A stretch of 64,000 nucleotides of DNA from Asanoa sp. WMMD1127 (GTDB taxonomy: Bacteria; Actinomycetota; Actinomycetes; Mycobacteriales; Micromonosporaceae): NCBI RefSeq assembly GCF_029626225.1, contig NZ_JARUBP010000001.1, positions 1,364,001 through 1,428,000 on the forward strand, written 5' to 3'. The position numbers were made by a program, and so were the translations under genes. Shown piece by piece: positions 14,049-22,678 of this stretch (the stretch's first letter is position 1; each line of letters opens with the position of its first letter). The notes under the pieces are model-generated. The model had not been told where the DNA came from. It ran no database searches and was given only the letters and a program-made list of their open reading frames with translations.

Positions 14049-17000
14049 ATGAGATCGAGACGATGGCTGGCGGCGGCAACCGCCGCCACGCTGGTCGCCG
14101 CGTTCGCGGCGTCGCCGGCCCGGGCCCAGGCACCCGGGCAGGGTGACCGGCTCGAGGTATACGTGGGCACGGTGACGCCGACCCAGCTCGACGAGCTACG
14201 CGCGGCGGGGCTCGACGCCGAGGAGGTCACCGTCGGGGCCGACGGGGCCAACACCAAGGTCGAGGCCGTGCTGAGCAAGCGGGAGGCCGACCGCCTCGCC
14301 GACCAGGGCGTCAAGCTCGGCGTCAAGAAGATCCGTGGCAAGGCCGCCTCGCAGGTGCTGCGCGAGCAGGCAGCGGCCGGCTGGGAGGCGTTCCGGCCCT
14401 ACGACGCGCCGGGCGGCATCCGCGACGAGCTGTTCGCCACCGCCGCGCGCTACCCGAAGCTGACCGAGGTGGTCAACTTCGGCAAGACGCACCAGGGCAA
14501 GACGATGACCGCGGTCCGCGTCACCAAGAACGCCAAGAACGTACGCGACGGCGCGCGGCCGGCGACCCTCTACATGGGAGCGCAGCACGCCCGCGAGTGG
14601 ATCACCGTCGAGATGACCCGCCGCCTGCTGCACTACGTGCTCGACAACTACGGCAAGGACCCGGCGATCACCGCGCTGGTCGACAAGACCGAGCTGTGGT
14701 TCGTGCCGGTGGCCAACCCCGACGGCTACGACTACACCTTCACCCCCGACAACCGGCTGTGGCGCAAGAACCTGCGCGACAACGACGGCGACGGCCAGAT
14801 CACCAGCGTCGACGGCGTCGACCCCAACCGCAACTTCGACTACAAGTGGGGTTACGACAACGAGGGCTCGTCGCCGAACCCCACCAGTGACACCTACCGC
14901 GGCCCGGCGCCCAACTCGGAGCCCGAGAGCCGCGCGCTGGACAGCCTCTACCGCAAGATCCGCCCCGAGTTCTTCATCAACTACCACTCGGCGGCCGAGC
15001 TCCTGCTCTACGGCGTCGGTTGGCAGGTGAGCACGCCGTCTCCGGACGACGTGGTTCAGCAGGCGATGGTCGGCGACGACGCGCACCCGGCGGTGCCGGG
15101 CTACGACCCCGACCTGTCCGCCGAGCTCTACACCACCAACGGCGACACGGACTCCTACCTGTCCAACCGGTACGGCGGCCTGGGCTTCACGCCGGAGATG
15201 AGCACCTGCGCCGCGGCGGCCAACTCGGTGCCCGACGACGAGTGGGTGGCCGAGGACTGCGTCAGCGACTTCATCTTCCCGGACGACGAAGAGCTGATCC
15301 AGGCGGAGTTCGAGAAGAACATCCCGTTCGCGATCGCCACCGGCCAGTCCGCGCTCGACCCGGACAACCCCGTGTCCGCGGTGGGCCGCAGCACACCGGA
15401 CTTCGTCGTCGACAAGTTCGACGTCTCCTACGGCACGAAGCAGCCGGTCGCGGCGATCATCCGCCGGGCACTGCGAGACGTCCGGATGCACTACACCGTC
15501 AACGGCGGCCGCCCGCGCACCAGCGGGGTCAGGGAGTGGCGGGGCGGTGAGCGCTACGGCGACGAGAACGACGAGTGGTACGCCGAGATGCGCGGCACCG
15601 TCAACAGTGCCAAGAAGGGCGACCGGGTCGAGGTCTGGTTCACCGGCCGCAAGCCCGGCACGGGCGTCGTGGCCAGCGAGCACTTCACCTACACCGTGTC
15701 GCAGGACATCGGCGGCGAGGTGCTGGTGCTGGCGGCCGAGGACGTGACCGGCCTGAGCCCGGCCCAGGAGGGCACCTCGGCCAAGTACGCCGACGAGATG
15801 CAGGCCGCGCTGACCGCCGCCGGGCGCAGCAGCGACGTCTACGACTTCGACACCCAGGGCCGCAAGGCACCGCACCACCTGGGCGTGCTGTCGCACTACA
15901 AGGCCGTCGTCTGGGAGACCGGCGACGACATCATCCCGCGGGCGCCGGGTCAGGTCGGCGGCACGGCGACCAAGTCGGCGCTGGAGACCGAGCTCGCGGT
16001 CCGCGACTACGTCAACGAGGGCGGCAAGCTCTTCCTGACCGGCAAGTACGCCATGTACGCGCAGGGCATCAACGGCTCGTACTACTACGAGCCCGACTTC
16101 CCGGCGCAGCCCGAGTGCACGGACCCGCACGACCCGCCGTGCCTGCCGCTGTTCAACGACTTCCAGCAGTACTACCTCGGGGCGTACGCGTACATCGACG
16201 GCTCGGGTTCTGACGAGGAGGGCAACCCGCAGCCGCTCGCCGGCCGCAGTGGCCGGTTCACCGGCTTCGAGGGCACGCTCAACGCGCCGGGCTCGGCGGA
16301 GAACCAGGACCACACCGCGTCGTTCCTGGCGACGTCGAGCATCCTGCCGGAGGACGAGTTCCCGTGGTTCGGGCCGAGCTCGGCCCCGGTCGGCTGGGTC
16401 CGCCCGGGCGCGCCGCCGTTCGACCCCTACGAGGGCGACTACTACGCCTTCAGCGGGCGCGGTGACGAGGCCTACAAGCGGCTGGGTCGCACGGTGGACC
16501 TGACCGGGAAGACCTCGGGCGAGCTGCGGTTCTTCACGTCGTACGACATCGAGACGAACTGGGACTTCATGTTCGTCGAGGCGCACGTCGTGGGCACTGA
16601 CGAGTGGACGACGCTGCCGGACGTCAACGGCAAGACCGGCACCGACCCGGGTGACAGCTGCGCGGCCAACTCGCCGGGCCGGCTGCACCCGCAGCTCTAC
16701 CACTACGTCACCTTCAACGCCACCGACCAGCCGTGCGGCAACACCGGCACGACGGGCGCGTGGCACGCCGCCACCGGCTCGTCGGGCGGCTGGAAGGAAT
16801 GGGTGGCCGACCTGACGCCGTACGCCGGCAAGCAGGTCGAGCTGTCGATCACGTACATGACCGACTGGGGCACCGAGGGCCTGGCCGTGTTCGTCGACGA
16901 CGTCCGCGTCCTCGCCGACGGCGCCGAGGTCGCGTCGACCGGGTTCGAGACGGACCTGGGCGGCTTCACGGTGCTCGGGCCGCCCGAGGGCTCGGGCCCG

Positions 17001-17156
17001 AACGTGACCGACTGGACCCGCACGCAGCTCGGCTTCGAAGAAGGCGCCGTGATCACCACCCGCGACACCGTCTACACGGGCTTCGGCTTCGAGGGCATGG
17101 CCCCGGCACAGCGCGACGACCTGGTCAAGCGCGCGTTGCGCCACCTGCTCGGCTGA
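14049..17156 (+). CDS. Secreted M14 zinc carboxypeptidase with C-terminal domains
   Basis: 1035 residues with a signal peptide (RSRRWLAAATAATLVAAFA, ending near ARA). A propeptide region precedes an M14 domain whose zinc ligands are His180 and Glu183 (QHAREW) and His313 (INYHSAAE), with catalytic Glu383 (FTPEMS). Substrate contacts such as NPDGYDYTF and DPNRNFDYKWG are present. The 600 residues after the catalytic domain include a flavodoxin/GATase-like section (about 560-680) and a jelly-roll section resembling immune-inhibitor-A tails (SGELRFFTSYDIE, WVADLTPYAGKQVELSI). It digests extracellular peptides. The preceding LuxR gene may control it; a terminator follows. Confidence 0.92.
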   Translation: MRSRRWLAAATAATLVAAFAASPARAQAPGQGDRLEVYVGTVTPTQLDELRAAGLDAEEVTVGADGANTKVEAVLSKREADRLADQGVKLGVKKIRGKAASQVLREQAAAGWEAFRPYDAPGGIRDELFATAARYPKLTEVVNFGKTHQGKTMTAVRVTKNAKNVRDGARPATLYMGAQHAREWITVEMTRRLLHYVLDNYGKDPAITALVDKTELWFVPVANPDGYDYTFTPDNRLWRKNLRDNDGDGQITSVDGVDPNRNFDYKWGYDNEGSSPNPTSDTYRGPAPNSEPESRALDSLYRKIRPEFFINYHSAAELLLYGVGWQVSTPSPDDVVQQAMVGDDAHPAVPGYDPDLSAELYTTNGDTDSYLSNRYGGLGFTPEMSTCAAAANSVPDDEWVAEDCVSDFIFPDDEELIQAEFEKNIPFAIATGQSALDPDNPVSAVGRSTPDFVVDKFDVSYGTKQPVAAIIRRALRDVRMHYTVNGGRPRTSGVREWRGGERYGDENDEWYAEMRGTVNSAKKGDRVEVWFTGRKPGTGVVASEHFTYTVSQDIGGEVLVLAAEDVTGLSPAQEGTSAKYADEMQAALTAAGRSSDVYDFDTQGRKAPHHLGVLSHYKAVVWETGDDIIPRAPGQVGGTATKSALETELAVRDYVNEGGKLFLTGKYAMYAQGINGSYYYEPDFPAQPECTDPHDPPCLPLFNDFQQYYLGAYAYIDGSGSDEEGNPQPLAGRSGRFTGFEGTLNAPGSAENQDHTASFLATSSILPEDEFPWFGPSSAPVGWVRPGAPPFDPYEGDYYAFSGRGDEAYKRLGRTVDLTGKTSGELRFFTSYDIETNWDFMFVEAHVVGTDEWTTLPDVNGKTGTDPGDSCAANSPGRLHPQLYHYVTFNATDQPCGNTGTTGAWHAATGSSGGWKEWVADLTPYAGKQVELSITYMTDWGTEGLAVFVDDVRVLADGAEVASTGFETDLGGFTVLGPPEGSGPNVTDWTRTQLGFEEGAVITTRDTVYTGFGFEGMAPAQRDDLVKRALRHLLG

Positions 17157-17173
17157 CACCGGGCACAACGGAC

Positions 17174-17208
17174 GCGGCCGGCTTCTCGATCCCAGGGAAG
17201 CCGGCCGC
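17174..17208 (+). terminator. Hairpin after the M14 gene
   Basis: GCGGCCGGCTT (17174-17184) pairs perfectly with AAGCCGGCCGC (17198-17208) across a 13-nt loop, 18 bp after the stop codon. There is no T-run, as is usual in GC-rich actinobacteria. Confidence 0.75.
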
Positions 17209-17294
17209 ACCCGTTATGGAACACGGGTCGGCCGGCGTTCAGGGGGCTTCGGGGGCAGGTCCGGACGTTTGGTCCGCGGGCTGGTCCGGTGCGG

Positions 17295-17657
17295 CTAATC
17301 CGTTGGGGCTCGGCGCTGGTCGAGCATCACGCGGACGACGCGGGTGATCAGGTCCCAGGGGATCGGTTCGGACCAGCGGAACTGCAGAGCGTCCTTGGCC
17401 CCGCGGTACGGCGCCACGGCGCGCTCGAAGTCGTCGTCGGCCCGCGGGGCCGGGTAGAGCGACACGAACTTCTTCCAGGCCGCGTAGTAGACCAGCACCT
17501 TGCCGTCGACCGTGACCGCGGGGATGTTGTAGCTGATCTTTTCGCCAGTGGACGGCAGCGCGTCGAGCACCGTACGCCGCAGCCGTTGGGTGATCTCCTG
17601 TTGCTCGGCGGGCAGCGCGGCGATGTAGTCGTCGACAGACGCGAACTTGGCGGCCAT
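17295..17657 (-). CDS. DUF1801 / iron-chaperone-like protein
   Basis: 120 residues of the YdhG/DUF1801 family: EVxQ-like helix YIAALPAEQQEITQRLRRTV, the signature KISYNIPAVTVDGKVLVYYAAWKKFVSLYP (seen in parts) and a C-terminal helix. Related proteins resemble frataxin-fold Fra/YdhG proteins, but activity in this group is not established. The ATG at 17657 gives the usual length. It lies 26 bp after the GNAT gene on the same strand and may be co-transcribed. Confidence 0.88.
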   Translation of the reverse strand: MAAKFASVDDYIAALPAEQQEITQRLRRTVLDALPSTGEKISYNIPAVTVDGKVLVYYAAWKKFVSLYPAPRADDDFERAVAPYRGAKDALQFRWSEPIPWDLITRVVRVMLDQRRAPTD

Positions 17658-17683
17658 GGAGCCAGGATGCCCGACGACGCGGC

Positions 17684-18484
17684 TCAGAACTCGTAGATCT
17701 GCCGGTCCTCGACGGGCCGGTAGCCGATCTTCTGGTAGATCGAGTTGCTGGTCGGGTTGGCCAGGTCGGTGAAGAGCACCACCTCGTGCGGCCGGGCGGA
17801 GGCGCTGATCGCGGCCGTCACCGCCGAACCATAGCCGTGCCCGCGGTGCTCCCGCGGCGTGTAGACCGGGCCGACCCGCACCACGCCACCGGACGGCTGG
17901 CGGGCCCCGGCCAGCGCGACCGCGGCGCCGCCGACCTCCCAGAGTTGGTAGCCGCCGTAGCTCAGGCCGTTGTCGACGGTCTCGACCGCCGACGAGAGGG
18001 GCTCGTGCAACTCCTCGGCGCACACGATGAGCCACTCGACCAGCAGCTCACGATCGGCAGGGCCGGCGACCCGGGCCCGGCCCGGCACGTCGGGCTGGAC
18101 GAGCGCGCCGAGCCGGTAGAGCCGGGATCGGACGCCGGGGCGGGCGGTGGCGCCCGTGCGGGCGGTCCAGGCCGCGGCGAACGCCTTCGCGGCCTCGTCG
18201 GTCGCGTTGACGCCCGGCACGCCGTCGAGCACGCCGGCCAGCTCGGTCGCCGCGGCGACGGTGGCCGTGCCGCCGAGCAGCAGCTGGCGGGGCGGTGTCC
18301 AGACGAAGGCGCTGCCGTCGGGGTGCCAGCCGAACACCGGGCCGTCGTCGCCGAAGGCGCCGGGGCCGATGTCGGCGACGGCCCGGGACACGGTCAGCAG
18401 CAGCGTGTTCTCAACCGGGCGGGCGAGCAGCAGATCGCCCGCTGCCGACTGGAACTCGTCGACGTCCGAGGTGATGGACCACAT
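17684..18484 (-). CDS. GNAT-family N-acetyltransferase
   Basis: 266 residues. The C-terminal half is a GNAT domain with the acetyl-CoA loop in EHRGHGYGSAVTAAIS and the closing beta-alpha element ANPTSNSIYQKIGYRPV. The N-terminal half is a degenerate second GNAT-like lobe, as in two-domain acetyltransferases. The substrate cannot be read. The ATG at 18484 is chosen, leaving 10 bp to the topA stop, so the gene likely sits on the topA transcript. Confidence 0.88.
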   Translation of the reverse strand: MWSITSDVDEFQSAAGDLLLARPVENTLLLTVSRAVADIGPGAFGDDGPVFGWHPDGSAFVWTPPRQLLLGGTATVAAATELAGVLDGVPGVNATDEAAKAFAAAWTARTGATARPGVRSRLYRLGALVQPDVPGRARVAGPADRELLVEWLIVCAEELHEPLSSAVETVDNGLSYGGYQLWEVGGAAVALAGARQPSGGVVRVGPVYTPREHRGHGYGSAVTAAISASARPHEVVLFTDLANPTSNSIYQKIGYRPVEDRQIYEF

Positions 18485-18494
18485 CGGAGAGACG

Positions 18495-21317
18495 CTACTC
18501 GGACGCCTTCTTCGCCGCACTCGCCTTCTTCGGGGCGGCCTTCTTGGCTGAGGTCGTCTTCTTCGCGGCCGTCGCTTTCTTGGCCGTCGTCTTCTTGGCG
18601 GCAGTCGCCTTCTTGCCGGTGCCGGTCGCCTTGGTGGCCGCCTTCTTCGCCGCCTTCTTGCGCGGCGCCGGGCCCTTCGCCCGCTTCTCGGCCAGCATCT
18701 CGGAGGCCTGCTCGATCGAGAGCGTCTCGGGCGACATGCCCCGGCGCAGCGACGCGTTGACCTCGCCGTCGGTCACGTAGGGCCCGAACCGGCCGTCCTT
18801 GATCACCAGTGGCTTCTCGGTCAGCGGGTCGTTGCCCATCTCGCGCAGCGGCGGCGCGGCGGCGCGGCGCTGACGGGTCTTCGGCGCCGCGAGCAGCGCC
18901 TTGGCCTCGTCGAGGGTGACCGTGAAGAGCTTCTCCTCGGAGTCCAGCGAGCGGAACTCGTCGCCCTTCTTCACGTAGGGCCCGTAGCGGCCCGACGCGG
19001 CCAGGATCTCGGCGCCGTCGTCGTCCTTGCCGACCACCCGGGGCAGCGAGAGCAGCCGCAGCGCCTCGTCGAGCGAGAGCGTCTCCGGGGAGTGCGACTT
19101 GAACAGCGACGCGTTGCGCTCGCCGCTGGACACGTAGGGCCCGTAGCGGCCGGACTTGAGCACGATGTCTTCGCCGGTCTCCGGGTGGGTGCCCAGCGAA
19201 CGCTCGCCGCCACCGCCCAGGAACAGCTCGTTGACCTTTTCCGGCGTCAGCTCGTCGGGCGCCAGGCCGTCCGGGATGGACGCCCGGTCGTCGTGGTCGC
19301 CGCCCTCGGCGCCGTTGCCGTTGCCGTTGGCCGCCGCGTGGTCGACGCCGCGCTGCAGGTAGGGGCCGTAGCGACCGACCCGGACCACGATGTCGCGGCC
19401 CTCGTCGTCACGGAACAGCGGGATCGAGTTGACGCTGCGCGCGTCGATCTCGCTGAGGTTGTCGGTGACCAGCCGCTTGAGGCCGCCCGCGGCCGCGATC
19501 GTGCCGTCGGCCGAGACGTCGCTGCCGAAATAGAACGAGGTCAGGAAGTCGGCCGCGGCCATGTCGCCGCCGGCGATCTCGTCGAGCTCGTTTTCCATGG
19601 CGGCGGTGAAGTTGTAGTCGACCAGCCGGGGGTAGTGCCCCTCCAGCAGGCCGACCACCGCGAACGCGAGGAACGACGGGATCAGCGCCTGGCCGCGCTT
19701 GGACACGTAGCCGCGGTCCTGGATGGTCGCCATGATCGACGCGTAGGTCGACGGGCGGCCGATGCCCAGCTCTTCGAGCTGCTTGACCAGCGAGGCCTCG
19801 GTGTAGCGGGCCGGCGGCTGGGTCGAGTGGCCCAGCGCCTCGAGCTGCTCGGCGGTCAGCGGCTGGTCCTTGACCAGGTTGGGCAGCCGGCGCTCGGCGT
19901 CCTCGGCCTCGGCCGACTCGTCGTCGGACGACTCGACGTAGGCCCGCAGGAAGCCGGGGTCGGTGATGGTCTTGCCGGTCGCCGCGAAGTCGGCCTCTTC
20001 GCCGGTGTTGGAGACGGCCCGGATCCGGATCGACACCGACATGCCGACCGCGTCGGTCATCTGGGAGGCGATCGTGCGGCGCCAGATCAGCTCGTAGAGC
20101 TTGAACTCCTCGGCGGAGAGCTCGTTGGCCAGCTCGCCCGGGGTGCGGAAGTGGTCGCCGGCGGGCCGGATGGCCTCGTGCGCCTCCTGGGCGTTCTTGA
20201 CCTTGCCCGTGTAGCGGCGCGGCTCCGGCGGCACGCTGCCCTGGCCGTAGAGGTCGGCGATCTGGCGGCGGGCGGCGGCGATGGCGGTCTCGGACAGGTT
20301 GACCGAGTCCGTACGCATATAGGTGATGTAGCCGTTCTCGTAGAGCCGTTGCGCGGTGCGCATCGTCTGCTGTGACGAGAAACGCAGCTTGCGGGCCGCC
20401 TCCTGCTGGAGCGTCGAGGTGATGAACGGCGCGTAGGGCCGGCGCCGGTAGGGCTTCTCCTCGACCCGGGTCACAGTGAACGGCCGCCCGTCGAGGCGAG
20501 CGGCCAACCCACGGGCGCCGTCGGCGTCGAGGTGCACCACCGCAGCTCCCGGCCGCACCCGTCCCGTCGTGGGCTCGAAGTCCTTGCCGGTGGCGACCCG
20601 GTCGCCGTCGAGGGCGATCAGGTTGGCGGTGAAGGTGCGGGGACCCTCCTTGGCGGCCGCGGCGTCGACCGCGAGCGTCGCCTGGATGTCCCAGTAGTCG
20701 GCCGAGCGGAACGCCATGCGCTGCCGCTCGCGCTCGACCACGATGCGGGTCGCGACGGACTGCACGCGGCCGGCGGACAGCCGGGGCATGACCTTCTTCC
20801 AGAGGACGGGCGACACCTCGTAGCCGTAGAGCCGGTCGAGGATGCGCCGCGCCTCCTGGGCGTCGACCAGGTCGCGGTCGATGTCGCGCGGGTTGGCCAC
20901 GGCGGCCTGGATCGCCTGCCGGGTGATCTCGTGGAAGACCATCCGCTTGACCGGGACCTTGGGCTTGAGCGTCTCCACCAGGTGCCAGGCGATCGCCTCG
21001 CCCTCGCGGTCCTCATCGGTCGCGAGGAAGACCTCGTCGACCTCCTTGGCCAGCTTGGTCAGCTTGGTGATCTGCTGCTTGCGGTCGGCGGACACGACGT
21101 AGAGGGCGGCGAAGCCGTTGTCGACGTCGACGCCGAGCCGGGCCCAGGGCTCCTTCTTGTATTTGGCCGGCACGTCCGCGGCGTTGCGCGGCAGGTCACG
21201 GACGTGACCCAGGCTGGCCTCCACCACGTACCCCGGGCCGAGATAGCCCGAGATCGTCTTGGCCTTCGCCGGTGACTCGACGATGACCAGACGGGTGCTC
21301 CTGGCGTTGCTCGGCAC
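18495..21317 (-). CDS. topA: DNA topoisomerase I
   Basis: A 940-residue type IA topoisomerase that relaxes negative supercoils by cutting one strand. It has the N-terminal Toprim domain (VIVESPAKAKTISGYLG; DEDREGEAIAWH with the acidic metal site) and catalytic Tyr333 in ITYMRTDSV. Instead of zinc ribbons the C-terminus carries several repeats of the GRYGPYV type, then a 55-residue Lys/Ala tail (KKAAKKAATKATGTGKK and on). This tail, found in actinobacterial TopA, is thought to raise processivity. GTG start at 21317; a palindrome lies 75-90 bp upstream. Confidence 0.97.
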   Translation of the reverse strand: MPSNARSTRLVIVESPAKAKTISGYLGPGYVVEASLGHVRDLPRNAADVPAKYKKEPWARLGVDVDNGFAALYVVSADRKQQITKLTKLAKEVDEVFLATDEDREGEAIAWHLVETLKPKVPVKRMVFHEITRQAIQAAVANPRDIDRDLVDAQEARRILDRLYGYEVSPVLWKKVMPRLSAGRVQSVATRIVVERERQRMAFRSADYWDIQATLAVDAAAAKEGPRTFTANLIALDGDRVATGKDFEPTTGRVRPGAAVVHLDADGARGLAARLDGRPFTVTRVEEKPYRRRPYAPFITSTLQQEAARKLRFSSQQTMRTAQRLYENGYITYMRTDSVNLSETAIAAARRQIADLYGQGSVPPEPRRYTGKVKNAQEAHEAIRPAGDHFRTPGELANELSAEEFKLYELIWRRTIASQMTDAVGMSVSIRIRAVSNTGEEADFAATGKTITDPGFLRAYVESSDDESAEAEDAERRLPNLVKDQPLTAEQLEALGHSTQPPARYTEASLVKQLEELGIGRPSTYASIMATIQDRGYVSKRGQALIPSFLAFAVVGLLEGHYPRLVDYNFTAAMENELDEIAGGDMAAADFLTSFYFGSDVSADGTIAAAGGLKRLVTDNLSEIDARSVNSIPLFRDDEGRDIVVRVGRYGPYLQRGVDHAAANGNGNGAEGGDHDDRASIPDGLAPDELTPEKVNELFLGGGGERSLGTHPETGEDIVLKSGRYGPYVSSGERNASLFKSHSPETLSLDEALRLLSLPRVVGKDDDGAEILAASGRYGPYVKKGDEFRSLDSEEKLFTVTLDEAKALLAAPKTRQRRAAAPPLREMGNDPLTEKPLVIKDGRFGPYVTDGEVNASLRRGMSPETLSIEQASEMLAEKRAKGPAPRKKAAKKAATKATGTGKKATAAKKTTAKKATAAKKTTSAKKAAPKKASAAKKASE

Positions 21318-21389
21318 TGCGCTCCCTCACAAGTTCGTGGATGTCCAAGGTAACGCGCGGCACGGCGGAGAGGTCGCGATACGCCAGCC

Positions 21390-21406
21390 GAGCCATACCA
21401 TGGCTC
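21390..21406. promoter_or_regulatory. Palindrome upstream of topA
   Basis: GAGCCAT (21390-21396) and ATGGCTC (21400-21406) are exact inverted repeats around ACC, 73 bp before the topA start. It may be an operator or overlap the promoter; no regulator is adjacent. Confidence 0.45.
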
Positions 21407-21503
21407 TGCGTCACCGGGGACGGCGACACCGTACACCCAGGTCGAAGGGTGACGGGTGCCACCGCACCGGAACCGGTGTCGATCGAACAGCTGAACAACG
21501 CGT

Positions 21504-22091
21504 TCACCCTGGCCAGCATTCCTGCGGCGCGGGAGTTGGACGATCTCCGACAAGTTCCGCCAACCGGGCCAGCCGGCGGCGGCCCGTCACCCGGTAGGCC
21601 GGGCCGCCGGCGCGCGGACCGAGCAGCGCGGCGGGCAGGCCGACGGCGGCGAGGGCGGCGCCGACCTGGTCCCACTGGCCCTCGTCGTTGGCGCCGAGCC
21701 GGAGCGCGTATCCGGCGTCGTCCGGTGCCCCCGCCGCTGCCACCCAAAGGCGGAGCCTTCGCCCATCGAGGAAGAAACCGGGCGGGGGACGCTTGACGGC
21801 GCCGCGGAGCCACGCGACGCCGAGGGTGGCCAGCGCCGTGGAGTAAGAGGTACGCACCCCGAGATGCCCGTCCACCTCGGTCGGCGACCAGGTCGGCGCC
21901 AGGCCGCGCAAGGTCAGCTCCGCCACGAGCACGTGCACCCGCCAGCCGGCGTCGACGACCACCGACACCCGCGCGGTCCCGCCCATCCGCACGACCTGGC
22001 CCGGCCCGGCGAGCAGGCCCGCCAGGTCTCCCGGCGTGGGTTCGCGGGCCTCGACGCCGAACAGCGAGAGCTGCCGCGGCGTCAGCGACAC
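21504..22091 (-). CDS. Conserved actinobacterial hypothetical protein
   Basis: 195 residues, begins SLTPRQLSLFGVEAREPTPGDLAGLLAG, a pattern I associate with conserved actinobacterial proteins found next to topA but cannot name. No membrane segment or known catalytic motif is visible. The fold looks mixed alpha/beta, with RVSVVVDAGWRVHVLVAEL as a strand pair and two late helices. Its GTG start overlaps the stop of the lipoprotein gene by 10 bp, so the two are co-transcribed. Function unknown. Confidence 0.75.
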   Translation of the reverse strand: MSLTPRQLSLFGVEAREPTPGDLAGLLAGPGQVVRMGGTARVSVVVDAGWRVHVLVAELTLRGLAPTWSPTEVDGHLGVRTSYSTALATLGVAWLRGAVKRPPPGFFLDGRRLRLWVAAAGAPDDAGYALRLGANDEGQWDQVGAALAAVGLPAALLGPRAGGPAYRVTGRRRLARLAELVGDRPTPAPQECWPG

Positions 22092-22603
22092 TCCGGGACC
22101 TCGTCGAAGGCGCGCGCCAGCTCCGGCGAGTTGAGCTTGCTGGTGTCCAGCGCGCTGGCGTCGTACTCCTTGTTGAGGGTCTCGACCGCCGTGCCGACGC
22201 CGTCGTAGAACGACGGGCCGGTGTCGAGGCCCTCGATCGCCCGCTTGGCCTTGCCGTAGGCGTCGCGCACCCCGGCCAGCGACCCGACGAAACCCTCGGC
22301 CACCGTCTCGCCCTGCTCGACGTCGGGCACGCCGGCCTGTTCGACCGAGGCGCGCGCCGTCTCGCTCGCCCGCTCGGCGCCGTCGAGCAACCGCACGAGG
22401 TTCTCCTTCGCCTGCGCGGGAGCGGTCTTGGCGGTCATCTGCTGCTCGGTGCTCGAGGCGAGACTGTCGATCTCTTCCCGCCAGGGGCTCAGTGCCGCGC
22501 AGACGTCCGCCGCCCAGACCTGTGGGCCCGGTTGGTCACCGCCGCAGCCGGCCAACGCCAGCACGACGAAAACGGCGGACAGGACTGCGCGAGGGGTACG
22601 CAT
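22082..22603 (-). CDS. Predicted lipoprotein
   Basis: 173 residues with a lipoprotein signal: MRTPRAVLSAVFVVLALAGC, lipobox LAGC, so the mature protein would be lipid-anchored on the outer face of the membrane. The rest is helical and charged (AALSPWREEIDSLASS and following), with two further cysteines (WAADVCAAL and the C-terminal PECR). ATG 22603 is chosen because it places the basic n-region directly before the hydrophobic core; ATG 22615 is also possible. Function unknown. It overlaps the next gene by 10 bp. Confidence 0.82.
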   Translation of the reverse strand: MRTPRAVLSAVFVVLALAGCGGDQPGPQVWAADVCAALSPWREEIDSLASSTEQQMTAKTAPAQAKENLVRLLDGAERASETARASVEQAGVPDVEQGETVAEGFVGSLAGVRDAYGKAKRAIEGLDTGPSFYDGVGTAVETLNKEYDASALDTSKLNSPELARAFDEVPECR

Positions 22604-22678
22604 GCCGTGCAGCATAAGAGCAACGGCCCCCGGCCGACGCGCCTGCGTCAACCGGGGGCCGTAGTCCGCCAGGGCGGA

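Noticed and set aside
14196-17210. 1004-codon frame antisense to the M14 peptidase
   Set aside because: No domains; Val/Arg/Gly-rich shadow of GC-rich codon bias.
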